A stretch of 64,000 nucleotides of DNA from Pseudomonadota bacterium (GTDB lineage: Bacteria > Pseudomonadota > Gammaproteobacteria > Burkholderiales > JAKAFK01): contig JAJYKK010000002.1 in assembly GCA_021788645.1 (NCBI GenBank), positions 1-64,000 of the forward strand. The letters run 5' to 3'. The stretch's first letter is position 1, and the number at the start of each line of letters is the position of its first letter. A program made the position numbers and the translations under genes. Shown in pieces: positions 9,547 to 19,247 of this stretch. The notes below the pieces were generated by a model that saw only the letters and a list, made by a program, of their open reading frames with translations, had not been told where the DNA came from and ran no database searches.

Positions 9547-11478
9547 ATGAAAGAACCATTGCAGCAACACGCGACCCAGGCCATCGATGCCGGCGCCATG
9601 GGCATGGGACCCGACGAGCAAGCGGCGCGCAAGGCGTTCCTAGGGATGGAGGACGCGGACGCGGGCCTCCTGCGCGAACTGGCCCCTTATATCGAATCCC
9701 AGGCCGACGCCGTGGTCGCGGAGTTCTATGGCCACATCGAACGATCGCCCGAACTGACCACGCTGATCCGCAATGCGGGCACAACCATCGAGCGGCTCAA
9801 GCAGACTCAGCGCGCCTACCTCCTCGGCATCTTCGCCGGCGACTTCGGCCCGGCTTACTTCGCGGACCGCCTGCGGGTCGGTGCCGCACACCAGAAGGCA
9901 GGCCTCACCCCGCGTTGGTACCTGGGCAGTTACGCCGTCTACCTCTCGCTCCTCGCACCGCGCATTCTGCGCCATTGGTGGTGGCAGCCGCCGAAGGCGA
10001 TGCGCGCCATCCTGGCACTCAACAAAGTACTGTCGCTGGATGCGCAACTGGCCATCGATACCTACATCGACGACTACACCCGCGACCTTCACACCATGAC
10101 CATCTATCGGACCGATCTGGAGCACCGGATCGGCGCGTACCACGACCTCGTGGTGCGCGTCGCCCATGGCGACTTGACGCCGCGCATTCGCGTGGAGGGC
10201 GACGATGATCTTGCCCGCCTCGGCGAGGAGATGAACAAGATGGTGGCAAGCCTCGCCAATATGACGACCAAGGTGACCGAAACGAGCACCTCGATCCTGG
10301 TCAGCATCGAGGAAGTCCGCGCCGCCATTGGGGCCCAATCGTCGGGCGCTTCCCAGCAGGCGGCCTCGGTCAGCGAAACGACATCCACCCTGGAAGAGAT
10401 CAAGACCACCTCGCAGCAAAACCTTGAAAAGGCAACGGCGCTCAAGGAGATGAGTGAGCGGGCCCGCGCCGACGGGGACACCGGGCTTGCCGCCGTTGAG
10501 ACGGCGGTGGAGGCGATGCGCGACATCCGCACGCGCATGGAAGGCATCGCAGGACACATCCAGGAACTCAATGAAAGGCTCCTGCAGGTCGGCGCGATCA
10601 CCGACAGCGTGAGCGAGCTCGCCCAGCAATCCAAGATGCTGGCGCTCAATGCGTCCATCGAAGCGGCCAAGGCGGGCGTGGCCGGCCGAGGATTCGCGGT
10701 GGTCGCCGATGAGGTGAAGGACATGGCGGACCAGTCGCGCCAAGCCACTGATCAGGTACAGCGCATCCTGGAGGACATCCGGCAGGCGGCCAATCGGGCC
10801 AGCCGTGCGGTCGACGAGGGCAACGAACAGGCCGAAGCGGGCGCCGGCTTGGCCGAGCAGGCGGGCGCCATGCTGCGCTCGCTCCACAAGGCGATCCACG
10901 ACACCACGCTGGCCACCCAGCAAATCGTCGCCGCGGTGCGTCAGGAAGCCTCGGGCATCGAACAGATCCGCGGCGCCATGGAAGACATCCACAAGGTGAC
11001 ACACCAGTTTGTGTCCGCCACCCAACAGACCGACCATGCGGCGGACAATCTCACCGAGTATGCGAGCGACCTCCAGAACATGGTGCGGCGCTTCAAGGTC
11101 GAGAACCTGCACTTCGACTTCGAGCTCGCACGCTCCGTCCACCACTCCTGGATCGCCCGCCTGGACGGCTTCCTCGCCGGCCGCCACACGCTGACCGACG
11201 AGGAAGCCGTCTCCCACCACGATTGCGCCCTCGGTCGCTGGTACGACGGCGACGGGCTCAAGCAATACGGGCACATACCCGAGATGCAGCGCCTCGAAGC
11301 GCCCCATCGCGAGCTGCATGAACTCATCCGCACCTGCGTGGCCAACCGGGCGGGGGCGCATCCGATCGAGGGGCAGGCGGTGCTTCGCCGCGCGCACGAA
11401 TTGTCCGGCGAGATCGTGGATCTCCTCTATGCGCTCGAGGCGAAGGCCCGTTCGAAGAGCGAGGGCAGGCCCTCATGA
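9547..11478 (+). CDS. Soluble methyl-accepting chemotaxis protein with N-terminal globin (protoglobin-type) sensor and C-terminal CZB domain
   Basis: [29 protein letters not shown]...[33 protein letters not shown] core [30 protein letters not shown]; tail [14 protein letters not shown]...[11 protein letters not shown]...[14 protein letters not shown] starts at 9469; ATG 9547 is a plausible alternative. Confidence 0.9.
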   Translation: MKEPLQQHATQAIDAGAMGMGPDEQAARKAFLGMEDADAGLLRELAPYIESQADAVVAEFYGHIERSPELTTLIRNAGTTIERLKQTQRAYLLGIFAGDFGPAYFADRLRVGAAHQKAGLTPRWYLGSYAVYLSLLAPRILRHWWWQPPKAMRAILALNKVLSLDAQLAIDTYIDDYTRDLHTMTIYRTDLEHRIGAYHDLVVRVAHGDLTPRIRVEGDDDLARLGEEMNKMVASLANMTTKVTETSTSILVSIEEVRAAIGAQSSGASQQAASVSETTSTLEEIKTTSQQNLEKATALKEMSERARADGDTGLAAVETAVEAMRDIRTRMEGIAGHIQELNERLLQVGAITDSVSELAQQSKMLALNASIEAAKAGVAGRGFAVVADEVKDMADQSRQATDQVQRILEDIRQAANRASRAVDEGNEQAEAGAGLAEQAGAMLRSLHKAIHDTTLATQQIVAAVRQEASGIEQIRGAMEDIHKVTHQFVSATQQTDHAADNLTEYASDLQNMVRRFKVENLHFDFELARSVHHSWIARLDGFLAGRHTLTDEEAVSHHDCALGRWYDGDGLKQYGHIPEMQRLEAPHRELHELIRTCVANRAGAHPIEGQAVLRRAHELSGEIVDLLYALEAKARSKSEGRPS

Positions 11479-13610
11479 CCGGCATCGAGAACATCCGCAT
11501 GCCCGGCAAGATGGCCCTCCTGCTGGCCCTTCCGCTCGGTGCGCTGCTCCTTTTCTCGGGGTCGCTCCTGCATCAGGAATGGCGCCGCCAACACGAGATC
11601 GTCTCGCTCGACCGGGTCGGCACGCTCACCACGCGGATCATGGACGTGCTCTATGACGCGCAGACCGAACGCGAGCGCGCGGTGCAGACGCTCGCGGGCG
11701 CGCATGCCGCGACGGGCCGACTCGCCGCCGCCGGCGCCGCCACGGACCGGGCTTGGGCGCAGCTCGCGCCGAGCCTCCCCGACGCGGCGACGTTGGGCGT
11801 CGACACCGGCCTGCTTCTCCAGCGTTACGGCCATCTCGCCCCGCTGCGGGAAGCGGTGGAGCATGGCGGACTCAGCATCGCGCAGACGGTCGCCGCCTAC
11901 GATGAACCCATCGGCGCGCTCCAGGATGCGCTGCAACGCTTCTCGGATTTCGCACGAGATCCCGCGCTCGCCCGCCTGCTGACCGGCCAGCGCTTCCTCG
12001 CGCTCGCCATCGGCGAGGCCCAACGCCAACGCACCGACGCGGCGTGGATCCTCGCGGCCCGCAACGGGTCTCAGCCCGACCCCGCCCGGGACACGGCATC
12101 GGCTGCGCGGCAGGCCTTCTTCTTGAACCTGGCCCTCGAGAACGCGCCGGAAGGGGTGCGGCACGATTGGCGGCGCGTGACCGCCGACACCTGCGCGAGC
12201 GGCCCCTTTCTTCGTGTCGCCGGCGCGCTCGACCCACGAACCCGGCTCGCCGCGGTCACCTGCCGGGTCCGCCGCCTGCATGACTTGTCTTCGGACTACG
12301 CGCGCATGGTGGCCGGACGTCTCGCGGTGCTCAAGGCGCGCGCCCGCGACCGGCTGCGATGGATCCTCGCCCTCACGCTGCTGCCCATTGTGCCGTCGGT
12401 CTACCTCATTCGCCTGGTCGGCCAAAACGTCACCGCGAGCTCGCGCTCCTTGCTCGGCGCCATGCAGTCCATCGCGAACGGGCGTTTCGACGCCGACCTG
12501 CCGCCGCCGACGCGCGACGAATTCGGGCGGCTCTCCGCCGGACTCGATGAACTGCGCGGACAACTCGCCCGCCATGTCCGTGCCCAGGAAGCACTGCTCG
12601 CGCGGGAACGGGCTCAGGCGGCCGAGGTTGAGACCCGCACCCGCGAAATCCAGCGCTTTGCCCAACGCATCGCCGCGGGCGACCTGCGCGGGCGCCTCGC
12701 GGAAGGCGACGACGCGCTGGGGCAGCTGGCCGCGAGCCTAAACCGCATGGCGGAAGAACTGGCGCATTCGGCCCGCCGCATACGCACCGGGAGCGAAGAG
12801 CTCGCCAGCACCGTGAACGGACTCCAGGGCTCGGTCAGCGGCCAGTCCTCGGGCGCGAGCGAGCAGGCGGCATCGGTCACCGAGACGGTCACCACCTTGG
12901 ACCAGATTCGGGCCACGGCCGCACAGACCCTGGACAAGGCCCAGCGGCTGGGCGAGATGGCGGAAAAGGCACGCGCCGAAGGGGAACGCGGCCGCGCGGC
13001 CGTCGAGGAAAGCATCACCGGCATCACCGCCGTCCATGCGAAAGTCGACGTGATCGCGCACACCATCCTCGCCCTCAACGACTGGACGCAACATATCGGC
13101 GAGATCACCGGGGCGGTAGGCTCGATCGCGCGGCAGCTGCGCCTGCTCTCCCTCAATGCGGCCATCGAAGCGAGCAACGCCGGCGAGGCGGGGCTCGGCT
13201 TCGGGGTCGTGGCGGCAGAGGTCAAGCAACTGTCCGAGCAGGCGCAAGAGGCCACGAGCCAGGTTCGGCGCATCCTCCAGGAAGTTCGCCACGCGACCGA
13301 CCGCGCCGTCATGGCCACCGAGGACGGCGCCAAGGGCGTCATCCTCGGCCTGTCCCTGGTCGAGCGCGCGGGGGAGGTCATTCGCAATCTCGAGGACGTG
13401 GTCCGCGACACCAGCATGGCGAGCCGCCAGATCGTGGCCGCGGTCCGCCAGGAGCGCGCAGGCATCGAGCAGATCGCCACTGCGATGACCGATATCCATT
13501 TCGTCACCAACCAGTTCGTGAAGCTGACCGACAAGACGCGCCTGGCAGCCAACGACCTCGCAAGGCTTGCCGGGCAGATGGACGCCGCTGCCGGCACCTA
13601 CCGATTCTGA
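11475..13610 (+). CDS. Transmembrane methyl-accepting chemotaxis protein with NIT-like periplasmic domain
   Basis: TM1 [21 protein letters not shown]2 [50 protein letters not shown] resembles NIT domains; MCP core [33 protein letters not shown]. Confidence 0.88.
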   Translation: MTGIENIRMPGKMALLLALPLGALLLFSGSLLHQEWRRQHEIVSLDRVGTLTTRIMDVLYDAQTERERAVQTLAGAHAATGRLAAAGAATDRAWAQLAPSLPDAATLGVDTGLLLQRYGHLAPLREAVEHGGLSIAQTVAAYDEPIGALQDALQRFSDFARDPALARLLTGQRFLALAIGEAQRQRTDAAWILAARNGSQPDPARDTASAARQAFFLNLALENAPEGVRHDWRRVTADTCASGPFLRVAGALDPRTRLAAVTCRVRRLHDLSSDYARMVAGRLAVLKARARDRLRWILALTLLPIVPSVYLIRLVGQNVTASSRSLLGAMQSIANGRFDADLPPPTRDEFGRLSAGLDELRGQLARHVRAQEALLARERAQAAEVETRTREIQRFAQRIAAGDLRGRLAEGDDALGQLAASLNRMAEELAHSARRIRTGSEELASTVNGLQGSVSGQSSGASEQAASVTETVTTLDQIRATAAQTLDKAQRLGEMAEKARAEGERGRAAVEESITGITAVHAKVDVIAHTILALNDWTQHIGEITGAVGSIARQLRLLSLNAAIEASNAGEAGLGFGVVAAEVKQLSEQAQEATSQVRRILQEVRHATDRAVMATEDGAKGVILGLSLVERAGEVIRNLEDVVRDTSMASRQIVAAVRQERAGIEQIATAMTDIHFVTNQFVKLTDKTRLAANDLARLAGQMDAAAGTYRF

Positions 13611-15811
13611 TGGCCGGCCTCAAGGATCTCGATCCCGCCATCATCCGGCAACTGCTGGAGACCTTCCGCGTCCAGATGGAAGAACGCCTGCAGACCATCA
13701 CCAGCGACCTGCTGGCACTGGAACGGCACGGCGAGCCCGCAGGGCGGGCACCGCTGCTGGAGTCCATGTTTCGCGCCGCCCACAACATCAAGGGCGCGGC
13801 CCGCGGCGTGGGCCTGGAGGCCAGCGCCGAGCTCGCGCATGCCATCGAGGACCTGTTCGCGGCCTGGAAGCGGGGTGAACGGCTGGTGGAACCCGGCGCC
13901 GTCGATGCTTGCCTGCGTGCGCTCGATGCCCTGCGTCCCATGGTCGAGGCAGAGGCGCTGGGAACCGGCCTGGACCATTCGGTCGACGCCCTGCGCGACG
14001 AACTGCGCGCGCTTGCGCAAGGGCTTCCCGTCGGACCCGCGGCGGCGCCCGGCACGCCCCCGCCCGCCGCCGCCTCGGCGATCGCCGGCGACAGCATCCG
14101 CCTTCCGGTCGAGCGTCTCGACCGCATCGCCGACCTCAGCGAGGAGATTCAGATCGCCAAGATCCGCCTCGACGATCACCATGCGGGGATCCGTCATCTG
14201 CGCGACGAGGCCTCGCAGTTGCGCAAGATGCTGGAACGCCTCCTGCTGCCCGGCGCCCTGGCGAGCCAGGCGGCAGGATTCTCTCGCGACCGGCTCTCCG
14301 ACGCGCTCGACCGGGTGCTTGACCTCGAGCGTCACGCCCAGAACCAGTATGAGGGACTGGGCACCACGGTCGGCCTCCTGCGCCCCGCCGCCGGCGGCCT
14401 GCGCGACAATGCCCGCGCCCTGCGCATGGTGCCCGCCGCAACCGTGTTGACCCCGCTCACCCGCTCGGTCCGCGATTTGGCGCGCGAGCTCGGCAAGGAC
14501 GCCTCGCTGGCCCTGGTGGGCGAACAGATAGAGATGGACCGCGCCATCCTCCAAGCCCTGCGCGATCCGCTCATGCACTTGCTGCGCAACGCCATCGACC
14601 ATGGCATTGAGCCGCCCGACGTGCGCCGCGCCGGGGGAAAGCCGGAAAGTGGACGCATTACCGTCACCCTCGCACGGGAAGGCGGCTCCGTGCACATCAC
14701 CGTCGCCGACGATGGTGCCGGGATCGATCCCGCGCGGCTGAAGGAACAGGCGCGTCGCCGCGGCATCGCGAGCGCCGAGGAGATTGACGCCATGGATCGC
14801 ACAGCCGTGTTCGATCTTCTCTTCCGTCCCGGGTTCTCGACGCGCGAAGAGGTCGGCGCCGTGTCGGGACGCGGCGTGGGCCTCGATGTCGTGCGCGTCA
14901 ATCTTCAGGCGCTCCAGGGCCGCGCCACCGTCGACTCGGCGCCGGGCAAGGGCACGCGCTTCCACCTCGATCTTCCCCTGACCCTCGCCGGGGAGCATGG
15001 CCTGCTCGTCGCCGCCGGCGGCTGCCACTTCGCCATTCCCAGCCAATACGTGAGCCGCCTGCTGGAGCTCGTGCCGGACGAGATCAGCGACTTGGGGGCG
15101 ACCCAAGTGGTCCACGTCGGCAAGGAAGCCATTGCGCTGAGGGACCTGGGCCACCTGCTGCGGCTGGGCGAAACGGCCGCGTCCGCCGAGGGCGAACCGA
15201 TTCGGGTGGTCATCGTCCACCGGGGATGGAAGCGCATGGCGCTACGCGTCGAGAACGTGCTCGGGGAACGCGAGATGGTCGTCAAGCCGCTGGCGCCGCC
15301 GCTGTCTCGCACGCGATTCTTCGCGGGCGGAACGCTGGGACGCGAAGGCAACACGATCCTGGTACTCGAAGTCGCCGATCTGATCGCGGCCATGGAAGCG
15401 GGAAGCTCGGCCGCCCTCGCCATCAGGCGAGCCAGAGCGGCAGAACGCGAGCGGCACATCCTGGTCGTTGACGATTCCATCACCACGCGGACCCTGGAGG
15501 AAAGCATCCTGTCCAGCGCAGGCTTCCGGGTGACCACGGCGGCCGACGGGGAGGGCGCATGGGAGCAGCTGCGGCGGGAGACTTTCGACCTCGTCATCAC
15601 CGACATCGAGATGCCGGGCATGAACGGCTTCGAATTGACCCGGCGGATCAAGGCGGACGAACGCCTGGCCCAAATTCCGGTCATCATCGTGACCTCTCTC
15701 GGCCGCGAGGAGGATCGCCGTCTCGGATTGGAGGTGCGTGCGGATGCCTACATCGTCAAGAGCAGCTTTGAAAGCCGCGAATTGCTTGAAACCATTGGAC
15801 AGCTGCTCTAA
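13610..15811 (+). CDS. CheA hybrid histidine kinase with C-terminal receiver (WspE-like)
   Basis: P1 RAAHNIKGAARGVGL; NAIDHGIEPPDVRRAGGKPESG; SGRGVGLDVVRVNLQ; REC HILVVDDSITTRTLEES...DLVITDIEMPGMNG. Confidence 0.95.
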   Translation: MAGLKDLDPAIIRQLLETFRVQMEERLQTITSDLLALERHGEPAGRAPLLESMFRAAHNIKGAARGVGLEASAELAHAIEDLFAAWKRGERLVEPGAVDACLRALDALRPMVEAEALGTGLDHSVDALRDELRALAQGLPVGPAAAPGTPPPAAASAIAGDSIRLPVERLDRIADLSEEIQIAKIRLDDHHAGIRHLRDEASQLRKMLERLLLPGALASQAAGFSRDRLSDALDRVLDLERHAQNQYEGLGTTVGLLRPAAGGLRDNARALRMVPAATVLTPLTRSVRDLARELGKDASLALVGEQIEMDRAILQALRDPLMHLLRNAIDHGIEPPDVRRAGGKPESGRITVTLAREGGSVHITVADDGAGIDPARLKEQARRRGIASAEEIDAMDRTAVFDLLFRPGFSTREEVGAVSGRGVGLDVVRVNLQALQGRATVDSAPGKGTRFHLDLPLTLAGEHGLLVAAGGCHFAIPSQYVSRLLELVPDEISDLGATQVVHVGKEAIALRDLGHLLRLGETAASAEGEPIRVVIVHRGWKRMALRVENVLGEREMVVKPLAPPLSRTRFFAGGTLGREGNTILVLEVADLIAAMEAGSSAALAIRRARAAERERHILVVDDSITTRTLEESILSSAGFRVTTAADGEGAWEQLRRETFDLVITDIEMPGMNGFELTRRIKADERLAQIPVIIVTSLGREEDRRLGLEVRADAYIVKSSFESRELLETIGQLL

Positions 15812-15880
15812 GTTCGCCGGCGGCGCGAGGCACAGCCCGGGTCGCCGCCATGAAGGCAAGAGCCCATTCGCCGGAAGGCC

Positions 15881-16921
15881 ATGATCAAGATCCTGATTAC
15901 CGAAGACTCCGAAGTGGTCGCGACGTTGCTCAAGGCGATCTTTGAAAGCGAGCCGGACATGCGCGTGGTCGGCTGGGCGCGCAACGGCCGCGAAGCCGTG
16001 ACGCTCGCTCACGACCTGAAGCCGGATGTCGTCACCATGGATATTCGCATGCCGGTCATGGATGGCTTCGATGCCACGCGCATGCTGATGTCGACGGCTC
16101 CGCTGCCCATCGTCGTCGTCAGTTCCAGCGTCGACGACGAGGAACTGCGCATCACCTTCAGGGCGATCGACGAAGGTGCGCTCGCGGTGATCGAAAAACC
16201 GCGGGGCATCCTGCACCCCGATTTCGACAAGGTTCGCGTGGAGCTCGTGGAGACGGTGCGCGCCATGTCGGAGGTGAAGGTGGTGCGCCGACGGCGGCCG
16301 CGCCCGAATGCGGACATTTTCAAGACGATCGTGGCGCGTCGAACAGGAGCCATCGCGGTGGTCGGCATCGCCTGCTCCACCGGCGGTCCGCAGGCGCTGG
16401 CCGCCTTGCTCGGGGGCCTGCCCGTGGGCTTCCCGCTGCCTGTTCTGGTCGTTCAGCACATCTCGGCAGGATTCGTCGGCGGACTGGTCAACTGGTTGCG
16501 CGGCCAGACACTGCTCGACGTCGCCCTGGCGCGCGACCTGCAGGCACTGCAGGCGGGCACCGTCTATTTGGCGCCTGACGGCTACCATCTCGAGGTCACC
16601 CGCGCGGCTGGCCAGTTGGCGATCCATTTGAGCGACGCGCCGCCGACAGCGGGCTTCCGCCCTTCCGGCAACGTGCTCTTCCATTCGTTGGCGAAGGTCT
16701 GTCCCAATGCCGCGGTTGGGGGCATACTAACGGGCATGGGCAACGACGGCGCCGATGGTCTCGCCGCGTTGCGCAAGGCGGGCGGGCGAACCTTCGTCCA
16801 GGATGAAGAAAGCGCGGTGGTCTATGGCATGCCAGGTGCGGCCCTTGCGCTGAATGCGGTCGACAGCGTGGTGCCCCTCCCCCGCATTCCCGCGCATTTG
16901 ATTGATCTCGCGAGGAGCTGA
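15881..16921 (+). CDS. cheB: CheB protein-glutamate methylesterase (WspF-like)
   Basis: KILITEDSEVVATLLKAIFE...VTMDIRMPVMDG; GIACSTGGPQALAALL; VQHISAGFVGGLVNWL; GMGNDGADGLAALRKAGGRTFVQDEESAVVYGMPGAA. Confidence 0.95.
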   Translation: MIKILITEDSEVVATLLKAIFESEPDMRVVGWARNGREAVTLAHDLKPDVVTMDIRMPVMDGFDATRMLMSTAPLPIVVVSSSVDDEELRITFRAIDEGALAVIEKPRGILHPDFDKVRVELVETVRAMSEVKVVRRRRPRPNADIFKTIVARRTGAIAVVGIACSTGGPQALAALLGGLPVGFPLPVLVVQHISAGFVGGLVNWLRGQTLLDVALARDLQALQAGTVYLAPDGYHLEVTRAAGQLAIHLSDAPPTAGFRPSGNVLFHSLAKVCPNAAVGGILTGMGNDGADGLAALRKAGGRTFVQDEESAVVYGMPGAALALNAVDSVVPLPRIPAHLIDLARS

Positions 16922-16922
16922 C

Positions 16923-17696
16923 ATGGTCGAGACATCGATGGACCAAACCACCTTGCTGCAAGTGTTCTGCGCGGAAGCGCGGGATCGGCTGCAGCGGGCC
17001 CTGGCGTGCCTGGAGAAAGGCTCGGGGTGCTGTGACTACAATCTCGTCCATCAAGAATTCGACAGCCTGCACGGGGGCGCACGGGCCGTCGACATCGACT
17101 GGCTTGAGCGGGATGCCCGGGTGATCGCGGGCTACGCCCGCTTCCTGCGCAACCTGGGGCCCAACCATGTGACATCGGCCGCCCACAACTTGCTGCTGGA
17201 AACCGTGCGGATCCTGGAGGAGCAGTGCCGGTGCCGGATGGAGGCGCCGAGTTTCGCCGCCGCCCCGGGCGGACGCCTGGGGAGCCTGCTCGAGAGCCTG
17301 GAATCCGCGTTGCGCGCCCAGCCCGGGCCGGCGGTGCCGCTCACTATCCTGGTCGTGGACGACTCCGCCACCTCTCGCCTGCTGTTCCGCGCGCATATGC
17401 CCGCAGGCGAAGGGCACGCGGTATTCGAGGCCCAGGACAGGAACGAGGCCATGCGCCTGGCGGACGAAGTCAATCCCCACGTGGTCTTCATGGACTACAA
17501 CATGCCGGACGAAGACGGCGTGAGGATCGCCGGCCGGATGCGGGCCATGGGCTGTCGAGCCGCCATGGTGCTGCTGACCGCCAACGTGCAGCAGGCGGTG
17601 CTCGACGACGCGCACGCGGCAGGATTTGCCGGCGTGCTCGAGAAGCCCGTCAACCGGGAGAAAATCACTTCCGTGCTGCGGTCCATCAAGCCATGA
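16923..17696 (+). CDS. Response regulator with N-terminal degenerate Hpt-like segment
   Basis: N-term FCAEARDRLQRALACLEKGSGCCDYNLVHQEFDSLHGGARAVDIDWLERDARVIAGYARFL; REC TILVVDDSATSRLLFRAHM...VVFMDYNMPDEDG. Confidence 0.8.
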   Translation: MVETSMDQTTLLQVFCAEARDRLQRALACLEKGSGCCDYNLVHQEFDSLHGGARAVDIDWLERDARVIAGYARFLRNLGPNHVTSAAHNLLLETVRILEEQCRCRMEAPSFAAAPGGRLGSLLESLESALRAQPGPAVPLTILVVDDSATSRLLFRAHMPAGEGHAVFEAQDRNEAMRLADEVNPHVVFMDYNMPDEDGVRIAGRMRAMGCRAAMVLLTANVQQAVLDDAHAAGFAGVLEKPVNREKITSVLRSIKP

Positions 17697-18301
17697 GACT
17701 GTCCGCGGAAGAGCAAGACGCAACGGTCGAGCTGGCCAACATCGGCATCAGCCGCGCGGCGCGACAGCTCTCCGTCCTGCTCGACGACGAGATCCGCATT
17801 GGCACGCCGGATGTGGTCTTGTGCGAGAGCGCCGACGAAGTCGTCGCCGCCTTGAGTCATCGCCCGGAGGAGGAGGTGGCCTGCGTTTACCAGCGACTGT
17901 CCGGCGAACTCATGGGTCAGGTGGTGCTGCTGCTGGCCCCCCGCGACACCCACGCGCTGTTCCATAATCTTCTCGGCGACGGCGTCATGCTGCACGGCGT
18001 TGACGTGCGCGCTTTCGAGCATGAAGCGATGACGGAGCTCGGCAACATCATCATCTCTTCGTGCGTCAGCGCCATGGCCGACATGCTGCGCCAGCGCATC
18101 GAGGTGTCCATCCCGCGTTATTCGGAAGCGCGCCTTGACGACTTGATCGAGGACGGCATGAGCGCCAGCCGCGCGGCGCTGCTCATTCAGGCCCGCCTGC
18201 AGGCCGCGCAGCGCGAGGTCGACGGCGTGATTGCATTGATCTTCTCGGCCAGCGTCGCCCAGCAGGTGCTGGCCGCCGTCCGCCGCATCACCGCGAGTTA
18301 A
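17693..18301 (+). CDS. CheC-family (CheY-phosphatase-like) protein
   Basis: ATGA overlap with 17696; LANIGISRAARQLSVLLDDEI...ELMGQVVLLL...MTELGNIIISSCVSAMADMLRQRI. Confidence 0.85.
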   Translation: MRLSAEEQDATVELANIGISRAARQLSVLLDDEIRIGTPDVVLCESADEVVAALSHRPEEEVACVYQRLSGELMGQVVLLLAPRDTHALFHNLLGDGVMLHGVDVRAFEHEAMTELGNIIISSCVSAMADMLRQRIEVSIPRYSEARLDDLIEDGMSASRAALLIQARLQAAQREVDGVIALIFSASVAQQVLAAVRRITAS

Positions 18302-18305
18302 GGTC

Positions 18306-19229
18306 ATGGACACGCGGCTCTTTGATCTTCTCCCGATCGGCGTGATGGCGCTCGACGCGCGCCGCCGGGTGCTCGCCTGGAATCAGTGGCTCACCGAGCA
18401 CACCTCCATCACGCCCGGGCAAGCCAGGGGTTGCACGTTGGGCGAGCTTTTCCCGAACCTCATCAACCCGCGATTCGACATGGCCGTAGACCAGGCATTG
18501 CAAGGCGGCGGACCGCAGATCCTGTCCCAGACCCTGCACCATTACCTGGTCCCGATCGAAGTTCCCCATCTCGCACGGCATGGGCTCGGCCGGATGCGCC
18601 AACATGTTCACATCGAAGCCACCGGTCATGGCGACGACGCGCAGGTGCTGGTCAGCATCATCGACGTCACCAGCAGCATCCTGAAAATCGAGGCGTTGAC
18701 CGACATCGCACAGCGGCTGGAAAACGACGTCAACCGGGATCCATTGACCCGCCTGTTCAACCGACGATTCGTGTGGGAATGGCTGGAGCATCAGCACAAG
18801 CAGGCGTTGCGATACACCTACCCGATCGCCGCGATGATGCTGGACATCGATCATTTCAAGGCGATCAACGATCGGCACGGCCACCTGATCGGCGACCGGG
18901 TGCTGCAGGATTTTGCACGCCTGCTCACGCAGAAGGTTCGCGAGGCAGACATCGTCGCGCGCTTCGGCGGCGAAGAATTCGTCATCCTGCTGCCCCGCTG
19001 CGATGGCGCCCTTGCCGCCGATGTGGCCAGACGCATCGTCCGCCGCACACGGGAGGCGAGCTTAGGCGACCTGTCGCCGGGCGCGGTGACGTGCAGCGCA
19101 GGGGTGGCCCTGTTCAATCCGTCCGATCCGCTGTCGGCCTCCGACCTGCTGCGCGAGGCCGATCGGCGGCTCTATCAGGCCAAGGCGCATGGGCGCGACC
19201 GCGTGGTCTGCCCGGAGGAGGCCTCCTAG
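18306..19229 (+). CDS. PAS-GGDEF diguanylate cyclase
   Basis: MLDIDHFKAINDRHGHLIGDRVL; RxxD (READ) five residues before GGEEF (ARFGGEEFVILLPR); N-terminal PAS-like LLPIGVMALDARRRVLAWNQW. Confidence 0.93.
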   Translation: MDTRLFDLLPIGVMALDARRRVLAWNQWLTEHTSITPGQARGCTLGELFPNLINPRFDMAVDQALQGGGPQILSQTLHHYLVPIEVPHLARHGLGRMRQHVHIEATGHGDDAQVLVSIIDVTSSILKIEALTDIAQRLENDVNRDPLTRLFNRRFVWEWLEHQHKQALRYTYPIAAMMLDIDHFKAINDRHGHLIGDRVLQDFARLLTQKVREADIVARFGGEEFVILLPRCDGALAADVARRIVRRTREASLGDLSPGAVTCSAGVALFNPSDPLSASDLLREADRRLYQAKAHGRDRVVCPEEAS

Positions 19230-19247
19230 GCGCATAGGCTCGCGCGG

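Noticed and set aside
9640-11397. 585-aa minus-strand ORF
   Set aside because: Antisense to the globin-CZB receptor, no recognisable domain.
13598-15220. 540-aa minus-strand ORF
   Set aside because: Antisense shadow of CheA-REC.
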